64,000 bases of DNA from positions 120,369 to 184,368 of the forward strand of contig JASEVX010000328.1 in assembly GCA_031761405.1 (NCBI GenBank). Reading direction: 5' to 3'. The translations under genes and the position numbers were made by a program. Each line of letters begins with the position of its first letter. Within the stretch, counting starts at the first letter, position 1. The stretch comes from Serripes groenlandicus (taxonomy: Eukaryota > Mollusca > Bivalvia > Cardiida > Cardiidae). The notes beneath the pieces were generated by a model that saw only the letters and a list, made by a program, of their open reading frames with translations, searched no databases and was not told the DNA's origin. Of the stretch, positions 55,869 to 64,000 are shown piece by piece.

Positions 55869-56068
55869 TTAACCCTTTTCCACATAGAACAAATAACTCA
55901 TCCGCAGCAGACGACATTGGAAAATCTTTGGAAAACTATTTAAATGAAAATATCATTTTTGCAAACAGATGAAAACATGGTGAACAATTCTCCTTTTGCC
56001 ACAATATTTTTTAAGAATCGTCCCGTGTAGATAGATGTTTCTGCATGTGGGAAAGGTTTATCGCGTTC
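55869..56068. mobile_element. MITE family A, degenerate
   Basis: 'ttaacccttttccacataga' to 'gcatgtgggaaaggtttat', the counterpart of 40241-40427 in module 2. Confidence 0.65.
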
Positions 56069-56329
56069 ACATATATAAGTGTAACGAATCAAACACCCTT
56101 ATCTCACATGATTTAAGATCTGTAATAAACCTTTTACTGCAGGAATTCTGTGAAATATCTACAGACTGGTATAGTACCTGGCCAGTTGGGGGCATTCAAC
56201 TGGATGCTCAACTCAATATCTAGATATTTCTGGAATTTGTTATGGACTTTTCGAAATGCAAATATGGACAAGTCCACTATAAAAAGATCAACATCGAAAG
56301 GACTGCTTGCTTTCTTACTATCCAAAAGA

Positions 56330-57011
56330 TGGTTAAATATCAGACTATTTTCAGAGAAGAGAAAAGGGAGTAGCTCATACTGTTCAACAGAGTAAAATCG
56401 ATAATCGATATATCTACATGATGTATATTCTTCGAAGAATTCAATATGTTACAACATTAAATATACTTCCTCGTTCCATTTGACATTAAGATATTCCTTC
56501 GGACAGACAACCGTTAACGCCTCGCCAGCGAATGACTTTTTAACTTAATCCTTTCCCTCATTTAGACACTTTTTGACGCCTCTGCAGCCAACGGCTTTTT
56601 GCTCAAAACGAGCAATTTCTCCTTTTGCCACAATGTTTTCCACTTTTAGTCATAGGTTATTCATTTAATTATAGATATTTTCTGTTCATAGTCGTCTGCT
56701 GCAAAATTGTCCTAAGAGGGAAAGGGTTAACATGAGATGGAGATAAATCACATGTTATATTACATTTCTCCTTTTGTATTAAAACCTTCTACTTTATAAT
56801 AAAACCATAAGTACAATGGTTGCATACTTTCGTCTTGTTCTGTAGAGCAAACACTACTCTAGAGCAACAATATATATTTTCCTACATGTCATGAAAGATT
56901 AAATAATTATAATGGCTTAAAGAATTCATATATTCGAAATGAGGTTTATATGCGGAAAGGAAAAAAATTGCTCCGAGTACAATATTTTCCATAGTTTACA
57001 CTATCAAGGAA
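56330..57011. repeat. downstream module D copy, with MITE family A inside
   Basis: 'gtaaaatcgataatcgatat', 'cttcgaagaattcaatatgt' and 'attccttcggacagacaacc' precede a family A MITE at 56545-56730 (TTAATCCTTTCCCTCATTTA to 'agagggaaagggttaa', internally shortened). 'cttttgtattaaaaccttct' and 'ctctagagcaacaatatata' follow. Confidence 0.72.
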
Positions 57012-57314
57012 GCCAAGCCCCGGTAACTCAGTCGGAGGCGACGTGGGCTGTCAATCCAGGGGTTGTGAGTTCGAATCCCAGCTCGGCCAACATTCTTTCC
57101 GACGTTTGACAAAAGTCGCTGTGACATGCGTCATTCGTCTTTCACCAATGAGCTGTTTAACAGTCTTTGTGGAAAAGCAGCCAGTTGCTTGGAAAGTATG
57201 GTGTACTGGTGTGAGAAAAACCAGGAAAGGCATGAGTAGTCGAACTGGTCGCCGTGATATGATGGAACAATTGTTGAAAACGGTGTTAAACCCTAATCAA
57301 TGAATCAATCAATC
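57012..57314 (+). mobile_element. tRNA-derived SINE, second copy
   Basis: The head has A-box-like TAACTCAGTCGGAGGCG and B-box GTTCGAATCCC with a GTC anticodon-like loop. The body contains 'tgacatgcgtcattcgtctt', 'gtggaaaagcagccagttgc' and 'tggtgtgagaaaaaccagga'. The tail is 'accctaatcaatgaatcaat'. The 86-codon frame at 57043-57303 is a by-product. Confidence 0.9.
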
Positions 57315-57469
57315 AACCGTCAAGGAAAACTCTTATCCTCTTTAGAGCGTTAACTCTCTATAACAGATACATTTCTTAGGCTACATAATATGTTGATCTG
57401 GAGAGGAAGCGCTGTTTCTATATACTGTTACGTGGAACTGTTCTTGCTATTTAAACAATAGTAAAATAT

Positions 57470-58160
57470 CAGATTTTTCAGAGACGGAAAAATTGGAGTA
57501 GCTACTGGATATTGTTAACCCTTTCCCTCATATAGACGCTTTCTGACGCCTCTGCAGCAGACGGCTTTTTGAAAACATAGTGACAAAAGAAGAAATTGCT
57601 CAAAACGAGCAACTTCTCCTTTTGACACAATGCTTTCCACTTTTGGTCATAGGTTATCCATTAAATTATAGAGATTTTCTATTTTTTTACAAAAATATGT
57701 TCAAAGTCGTCTGCTGCAGAATTGTCGTATGAGGGAAAGGGTTAAACATCTAAAAATCGTTGATCGATACATTTTCATAATTGTATATTCTACGAAGAAT
57801 TCAATATGTGACAATATTTATAATACCTCTTCGTTCCGTTAGACATTTAAATATTACTTCATACAGGCAATTGTTAACGTAATGGGACGAGGAGAACTCG
57901 CATGTAATATCACATTTCTCCTTTTGTATAAACATTTGCTACTTTATTATAAAACCCTAAGTTTAATTGAGGCATACGTTCGTCTTGCTCTGTAGAGTAA
58001 AAACGTCTCCAGAGCAATAATATAAATGTTCCGTCTTCTAATGAAAAGAAGATGGTAAAAATTAATGGATAAAATAATTTATATATTCGGAATGAAGATG
58101 TAAAACATTGTGGGAAAGAGAAAATGCTCATTCTGATCAAGGTCTCCTTTTCCTATATTG
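57470..58160. repeat. downstream module D copy, with MITE family A inside
   Basis: 'agagacggaaaaattggagt' (57480) and the later landmarks 'cttcgttccgttagacattt' (57829) and 'cgttcgtcttgctctgtaga' (57977) are interrupted by a well-preserved family A MITE at 57515-57745 (TTAACCCTTTCCCTCATATA to 'gtatgagggaaagggttaa'). Confidence 0.75.
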
Positions 58161-58161
58161 T

Positions 58162-58375
58162 TTAACTCTTTCAGCGCCGAATTATTTAATGTAGACTCTT
58201 CCGTGTCCAAAATCGGGCGTATCCATTTCTCATGTAATAAAAGTTTTTGACTATTTTCATGAGTAAAACGCAAACAATGCTGATTTCAAGTGAGACAGCT
58301 CGTCACAAGCTGACTCGCCTGAATCAGTATTTTTTGCAAAAACCTCAATATTGCCTTTGGCGCTGAAAGAGTTAA
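58162..58375. mobile_element. MITE family B
   Basis: TTAACTCTTTCAGCGCCGAA to 'tggcgctgaaagagttaa', with TTAA at both ends and the inner 'gtgagacagctcgtcacaag' / 'ctgactcgcc' arms. One of the best-preserved copies. Confidence 0.88.
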
Positions 58376-58652
58376 GATAGTCATCGCTTTCAGAAGTGAC
58401 AAACTGTTTTCTATCAAGGATAACTAATCACCTCTCCAGAGCGACACCTCTCTAGAACAACTATATGAATTTGCCTCCACTAAACGTTGCTCCGGAGAGG
58501 TTGTACTGTTACTTTGTAATGTAACGTGGGAACTATTCTTACTATTCATAAAGATGGTAAAACAATGTCAGGTTGTTTTCAGATGCGGAAAAAGGGATTA
58601 TTTGATAGTGTTAAATATCGTAAAATCGATAATCGATATATTTAGATAACTC

Positions 58653-59117
58653 AGGGACGTAGATAAGAGGGATAGGCAACTCCACCTGTACACCTGTTAT
58701 CTGGTTAAAATATCACACATAGAAATAAAATTGTCAACATTTTCACATTTTGTAGCAAATAAAACTTTGAAGTCACAATTGGCACATAAACAAAACATTC
58801 ATATTCTGAAAGCTTAACATTTCAACTAAGGTTAGAGATACAATGAATAACTGGAATTTCTTTGTACTTTGAACAATTACTGGTTTAAAAGACACAGATA
58901 TAGACTGACATTTTTCATACGGATAACATATTATCAAAACCTGTAATGTATTAACATGTTTTAATCTACTGCAATAGAAGAATGTTTAAACTTCCAGAAA
59001 ATATTTGTTTTATTTTCATATCTTAAATAGTTTTTGAGTTTTACTTGCAACAAATATTGGCACGGGTGATATTTTAGTATATAATTTAGTTACTTGTCCC
59101 TCTTATCTACGTCCCCG
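58653..59117. mobile_element. 465-bp hAT-like MITE with target duplication
   Basis: The ends CAGGGACGTAGATAAGAGGG and the complement of CGGGGACGTAGATAAGAGGG differ by one base. GATAACT flanks both sides (58646-58652 and 59118-59124), and the eighth base is a mismatch, consistent with the 8-bp duplication of hAT elements. It is inserted in a module D copy. No coding frame. Confidence 0.82.
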
Positions 59118-59578
59118 GATAACTGTATAGTTTTTGATGAATTCGGTATTATACAACATTTAATATACTTCCTCGTTACATTTGACATTTACATATTCCT
59201 TCATATAGGAAAATGTTGACGCCTCGCATGTGAACGACTTTTTAACATGTAATAAGATAAAGGAAACTTGCTCTCAATATTAAATCCTTTTCTACTACGT
59301 TTTGTATTATAAATTGAAATTGTGCAAACTGTTGTCTTCCGTAGTTATGATTGTTTCAGCTTAGAAAGGATTTCAAATTATAATTTGAAATACTTGCTTA
59401 AATGACCACGTCGGACCTACTTTAAAAGTATCCAATTCCTTGAATACATGTCTATCTAACCAATCCTCTTTTGAGCTTTTACAAATACACATTATATGGT
59501 AACAATCGATTGATAATCACGTACTGAACACTTTTTGTTTAAATGTTGGAAAGACGGAGGACAATGACGAGTTGCTCG

Positions 59579-59760
59579 CAGGGGCGTAGCTCACTTTAGG
59601 CACTGTAGGCACGTGCCTACACTTTTTTTCTAAAAATGCCCCAAAATGCAGCTGCTGAGATACACATCTGCGTAATGTATCGACCCGTTCAGCCTGCGCT
59701 ATCCGCGCAGACTGATCCGGCCGACACACTCCGTCTAAAGGGGGGGGGGGGGGGAATTAG
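59579..59760. mobile_element. hAT-like end and adjacent repeat, poly-G tract
   Basis: 'caggggcgtagctcacttta' and 'ggcactgtaggcacgtgcct' match the end at 54552. A different repeat ('cagcctgcgctatccgcgca', 'gactgatccgg') abuts it, followed by a G homopolymer at about 59739-59754. The minus-strand frame at 59517-59729 is a by-product. Confidence 0.55.
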
Positions 59761-60120
59761 ATAGAGTAGTGATTCCTGAAACAGAAAATCCACAGGAGGC
59801 GAGAAGTGTTTATACGGGTAGGCCTGTGTGGCATGCTTAGGCTGATCCGGGTCGACACTTTACGCAGAGTCAACAATGTTGATTTTCTCACGAGACGGCC
59901 TACAGCATTTCATACGAGCAAATCTGAACTGTTGCTAGGCTGATTTTATTTGATTTTATCACTGGCTTGCTTTTCATGTTAACACTCATAATTATAATCG
60001 AATTAAGAACATGAAAGTAGATATATATATTTTGCATAAATCCATCGATCATTCGAACACACCGATAACTCGAAGTAACATAGGGGTCCCTTTCGATTTC
60101 GAGTTATCGCGAGTCCACTG
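59761..60120. other. no gene; pogo-like right end at about 60062-60120
   Basis: 'ggctgatccgggtcgacact' at 59831 belongs to a bivalve-type repeat. The end 'ttatcgcgagtccactg' followed by TA is a CAGTGGACTCGCGATAA terminal repeat in inverted orientation, typical of pogo/Tigger-like elements. Its partner end was not found. Confidence 0.45.
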
Positions 60121-60605
60121 TAATGTAATAAATCAATGCTAATATTCTGTATTTAACGTCGTCAAAAACGACTTGATGAGTTACAGATTCAGTCACCTTT
60201 CGTACTTGAACAGATAATATATGAATCGTTATCCATTGCAACCAATGCACACACAAATTGGTAACAATGTATTATTTTGTAAATATAAATATATATGTGT
60301 ACTTCTGTATGATGTATTGTTCTATTCTTGTATATTGTATATTTCGTGCATTTATAAAAAGAATTAAAGCATTTTAAAAAGGTTAAAGATACAATGCATA
60401 TACCCTTTTGTCTTTCCTCTTTTCGTGTGTCGGACTGTTCCAAAATCCCATAAAGTTTATTTTGAGTGTACATAGTAATATATGTGTTTAGAATAAGTGC
60501 ACTCCTCCTGTCTATAATAAGTCTTCGGATATTTCGGACACATGCGCACCAGTCGCAATGCTATACCCGTCACCGTGAGCGCAAATAAGCATCCACTACT
60601 ACCGT

Positions 60606-60819
60606 GTTCACCCTTTCAGCGCCGAATTGTTTAAAGTAGACTCTTCCAAATTTAAACTCGGACGACTCTTTTTTAATGTTATAGGATTTTTGTAATATCT
60701 TTATAAATCACAGCCAAACAATGCAGATTTCAGGTGAGACAGCTCGTTACGAGCTGACTCACCTGAATCTGTATTGCTTGCAAAAGGCTCAATCTTGCCT
60801 TTGGCGCTGAACGTGTTAA
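60606..60819. mobile_element. MITE family B
   Basis: 'accctttcagcgccgaattg' to 'tttggcgctgaacgtgttaa', with the central near-palindrome 'gtgagacagctcgttacgag' / 'ctgactcacc'. Confidence 0.85.
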
Positions 60820-60861
60820 AGTCTTTTGTTTGAATCGACCCGGGATCGAATCCTGGTCTCC

Positions 60862-60992
60862 CGATCTGGAGGCGGTCTCCCGATCCGGAGGCGGTCTCCC
60901 GATCCGGAGGCGGTCTCCCGATCTGGAGGCGGTCTCCCGATCCGGAGGCGGTCTCCCGATCAGGAGGCGGTCTCCCGATCCGGAGGCGGTCC
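60862..60992. repeat. 19-bp tandem array, seven units
   Basis: The unit CGATCCGGAGGCGGTCTCC occurs seven times with single-base variants; the last unit is shortened. Because 19 is not a multiple of 3, the same 19-residue peptide repeat appears in each forward frame, which explains the two overlapping ORFs at 60826-61090. The array follows 'ggatcgaatcctggtctcc', which resembles a tRNA B-box, and is followed by a SINE tail at 61084. Confidence 0.95.
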
Positions 60993-61083
60993 CTCGAACT
61001 ACATATGTATTACTACACGGAGACGGTATGATGAATGGTGTGTCGCGTAAATGTAAGAGAATGTCCGGAACTACAAATGTGGT

Positions 61084-61152
61084 TGACTGACTGGCCGCCG
61101 TGACGTTACTGAAAAGCCTTTGAAAAGGGAGTTAAACTCAAATCAATCAATT
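61084..61152 (+). mobile_element. SINE 3' tail fragment
   Basis: 'actggccgccgtgacgttac' and 'gagttaaactcaaatcaatc' match the 3' ends of the SINEs at 30388 and 57012. The normal SINE body is missing, replaced by the 19-bp array and about 90 bases of other sequence. Confidence 0.75.
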
Positions 61153-61735
61153 ATTTTAGAAAACCTTGATAGGTATGTTGTCATGCGAGAACAGTTTGAA
61201 ACATCTATCATGAAAGAAAAACAACATAAAAGTAAACTAGGACAAATAGAAAAGTTTTATTTCCTTTTTCACACGATAAAAAATACATGTTCATGTAAAT
61301 ATGTAAACAACAAAATATCGTGAGATTTCATAAAATATTGCTGGGAAAAGAAAATAATATGTTTGGATAGTTCGTGCTAATTTCAAACAGTATGTTTATA
61401 ATAATGCAGGGATGTACCAATAAGTATCAATTAAATGTCTATATGGGAAAAAGGTACAAGATGGCTATGTGAACAGTGTAGGTTCATATCAACCTGTATA
61501 TCTCCTCAGTCCTATCAGAATGTACACACGTTGACAGAAGCTTCTGACAAGCTACCATAAATGGTATTTGAGTGTATAAACTGTGCGGAAACAAATGCTG
61601 ATCTGGTACTGCACTGATCACACAAGTCATTATGTACCCTTTGCGATGAACAGGTTCAAATAATGAAACATATTTTGCACAACTTCTACGGTTTTGTTCC
61701 ACACTTATTGTACTATACTATACTGCATGTCAGGG
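61153..61735. other. no gene seen
   Basis: The frames at 61120-61323 (plus) and 61484-61702 (minus) lack recognisable content. The minus one could be trailing sequence of the gene below, but shows no homology to it. Confidence 0.5.
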
Positions 61736-62980
61736 TCATAAATAAATCTCAAGCGCGTCGATTTCTTCCTCAAATGGAGCCATCTCTTTTGCAAAATCCA
61801 ACATAGAAAGGACAGTGAACGTTACGTATATACCCTGAGACAGGAACCACCGTTGTACCGTTCCATTACATCCAGTCAGGTTCACTCCGTTATATTTGTA
61901 GACACTTTTCTGTGAGTACATTCCAATTTATATCATGTCGTCATGGCAAGATGAGAACATACAAAGGAACTATTTGTTGTACCAACACCGAAATAAACAT
62001 TGGTGCTGTCTACGGAAAGTAGAACAGGTGGTAACGGAGAACAGTTACCGCTGTTGGATACAATAGCCCAAGCTATTCCGGTTGTTGTGTGGTCCGACGT
62101 GTAGTTTACGTTGATGACGACTGTACTGGCGTGTTCAATATTATCAATCTTGGAATGATCAAATGACTGTCCTTTCCATTAAATCGAGCAACACCGTTTT
62201 CGATGATCACATGTTGGTTGCCGACGTGGTTGTTCTTGCCTGACATATCCCTTTCATCAGCATCACATACTACTCGCGTACATTTGAGTTTATTATTCTT
62301 AATTTCCAATGCACCAACATTTTACTTCGTCAAACATTGTACCTGGAGCGCATGACATGGCATGATTGGTCCATGTCCAGTATGTTCAAGTTGGTATTTT
62401 GTTGGTTCACCAGGAACGATGTTTGCTTTACATGGCCCGATAACAGTTTCATTTTCTGCAACAACAAAAAACGAAATCATTTAAACAAGTGACCGTACAA
62501 TTGTTACCGTCGTCATTGTCTATGCCACCAAAGGTTTCGTTATAGTATTGACCTTGTGGAAAACACGTGGCGACAGACGTTCCGTTCATACAGCTCCAAT
62601 AACCTCGACAATTACCTTCACCTCTGTACTGCATACCATTGAGCTGTCGATGACATTTATCAATGGGACAATATGTGCAGCTAGCGGCTGTGCATGTCAA
62701 CTGATCATTGTTCCAGTAGGTGGAGAATGCCAGCTGTCGTATTTCACCTTGTAGAACTCCCTCCTGGTTATAAGGACATTGTACACATTTATCACAGTCG
62801 GTATCTTGAGTGCTGGTACCTCTGATTATCATTCTTCCTGCCGCACATATTTCTAACATGATTTGCCCAGAACTGTAATGGGATAACATCACAACGTGAT
62901 AACTGACAAAACCATTCTCATCTTTTGTCAAGGAATTTATTCCTTCTGAAATGTGAATGTCTGTTGCTTCGTTTGTTCGC
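61736..62980 (-). pseudogene. chitin-binding and laminin-G-like protein, shell-matrix (Pif/BMSP-like), frameshifted
   Basis: The minus strand begins at a good splice acceptor (tttctttgcag|G, exon from 62980). The first open stretch (to 62449) has a Cys-rich region, then a chitin-binding type-2 (peritrophin-A) pattern CHRQLNGMQYRGEGNCRGYWSC...C...C with the diagnostic C-x5-C. After a 38-base GT...AG stretch the frame changes to GPCKANIVPGEPTKYQL, then CAPGTMFDEVKC, then KLKCTRVV through ARFNGKDSHLIIPR. It shifts to NIEHASTVVINVNYTSDHTT and VDSTNVYFGVGTTNSSF, and ends KEMAPFEEEIDALEIYL before a stop. This resembles a laminin-G/concanavalin-like fold following a chitin-binding domain, as in mollusc shell proteins of the Pif/BMSP group, which are secreted to the shell matrix. 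At least three frame breaks suggest a pseudogene; assembly error is possible. Upstream exons lie beyond or were not identified. Confidence 0.6.
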
Positions 62981-64000
62981 CTGCAAAGAAATACATGTAT
63001 GTGTAGAGAAAAGGAATGTTTCTGGGGAAAAGAGTTGTGTCCGTGCCAAAGCTTTCAAAGAAGAATGCTAGTGAAAACCTTGTGATCAAAGTAAAAATGT
63101 TCAAAATGATTCATTTCTCGGTCGCCCATTTGTATTCTAATTCTGGATCAAATGGCCTTCCAAATGTATTGTCTTTGTAATGTGTTACGAGTTTCTGCTA
63201 TCAAATTATTTAGCAGTGATAGTAATGGCTTCCCTCCATGGGGCTCAGGGTTGCGGGAAAAACATAGCTTATTCTTTGGTGTTTAAGATATATTTGAAAT
63301 ACTGCTGTTTTAAAATGGCGTAAATTACCATTTAATCAAACACACTTTGTTCTGCATGTGTTGTATTAGCAAACGACCGTGTATGTATGGTATTATATCA
63401 AATCATTAACGGTTTCCCACGAACAACAATCTGAACCAGGCGACTTTTAAACGTCTAAATAAAAATACGAAAACACTTTATAAATCAATCTTTAACTTTT
63501 GGAAAGGGTTGAACACATTGTGGCAAAAGGAGAAATTGCTTATGCTTTTGTCACAATGTTTTTAAGCATCGTCTGATCAAAGGGCGTCAGAATGCGTTTG
63601 CATGAGGAAATGGATAATATTAATTCCGTGTACATATTTTTCAGGCTGTTTCATTGTAAATGTTGACAACTTGGTGATTAGAATTGCTAAAATATTTTGA
63701 ACGCAGTATTAATATCGATGTAAATGCAAATTGCAACCGAACTTTAGATATATAATAATACAATATGGGGGTTGTATCCAGATTGGTCTATTACGGAAGT
63801 TGTCAGGCGGCTGTTAATCCTAACAATTATCTGAAAGATATCTTCTATGACTAATTGGTGAACAGTTCAGATACAGATCTGAATACGCGGATGCGCTGGC
63901 TTATTTGGAAAACACTGGTCGGAAATGCCTTGCGGCTGTTTCGCAAATGTTTGTTTCGCAGCAAACAACGAACAGGAGTCAGCGTACCAACCTTTAACTA
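62981..64000. other. no further gene; decayed MITE family A
   Basis: A worn family A copy lies at about 63410-63617 ('aacggtttcccacgaacaac' to 'tgcatgaggaaatggataat', inner 'ggcaaaaggagaaattgctt'). No upstream exon of the chitin-binding gene could be identified in the rest. Confidence 0.5.

Larger units (their letters stand above)
52800..56400. repeat. segmental duplication module 3 (carries gene copy B)
   Basis: It matches module 2 in order: 'catagctgtttccaaagccg' (52836), 'gtgtttagtaaataggaact' (52956), the CDS at 53690, 'atagttatctgaacgatatg' (55040), 'aagcaaccaacgtttatta' (55119), 'tgaacaattctccttttgcc' (55980) and 'ggacaagtccacta' (56267). It lacks the family B MITE found upstream of copy A and has a family A MITE at 54756 instead. 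Confidence 0.82.

Noticed and set aside
60826..61090. Repetitive Arg/Ser/Pro/Gly-rich ORFs
   Set aside because: They come from a 19-bp array that reads the same peptide in each frame. There is no conserved start or flanking coding sequence.

Overview
The window is eukaryotic, AT-rich, mostly non-coding DNA packed with repeats. The repeat content points to a mollusc, most likely a heterodont bivalve. Indicators are: interspersed repeats built on phrases such as 'gacctagtgacctag...cccatattcgaac', ends of the form 'agctcacc..tgtacttcgtgc', tRNA-derived SINEs with an (ATCA)n tail, and a decayed shell-matrix-like gene with a chitin-binding and a laminin-G-like domain. The species assignment is inference; no marker gene is present.

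Layout. 0-5 kb: a 2.26-kb non-autonomous DNA element in an older piggyBac-like MITE, a GA microsatellite, and an internally deleted PIF/Harbinger transposon that keeps the 5' halves of two converging genes. 5.3-5.7 kb: a pseudogene of a small unrecognised protein family. 5.9-11.2 kb: two decayed non-LTR retrotransposon fragments (endonuclease plus reverse transcriptase; RNase H) around a duplicated interspersed repeat. 11-21.7 kb: no convincing gene, several local tandem duplications, a foldback MITE in a tRNA-like sequence, and a possible first exon. 21.8-25.75 kb: an end-to-end MULE transposon with matching target-site duplication and a nearly complete FLYWCH-MULE transposase. 25.9-34 kb: MITEs, a large composite repeat element, a SINE and weak ORFs.

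34.5-60 kb is a segmentally duplicated locus. Three related modules (about 34.5-35.9, 36.95-41.0 and 52.8-56.4 kb) share long stretches. Two carry intact, intronless 168-codon copies of the small unrecognised gene, about 93% identical to each other; the third module lacks it. Between them lies a 5.2-kb minisatellite of 17-bp units (about 300 copies) bounded by what look like the terminal repeats of a TA-targeting DNA transposon. A second downstream module recurs about six times between 47 and 59 kb. A 644-bp giant inverted repeat is filled with copies of a 12-bp perfect palindrome.

60-64 kb: MITEs, a 19-bp tandem array joined to a SINE tail, and on the minus strand a frameshifted gene with a chitin-binding type-2 domain followed by a laminin-G-like region.

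Only the two 168-codon genes look like intact host protein genes. All other recognisable coding sequence belongs to mobile elements or is broken. Family names for repeats are based on terminal repeats and target sites read by eye, not on database searches.
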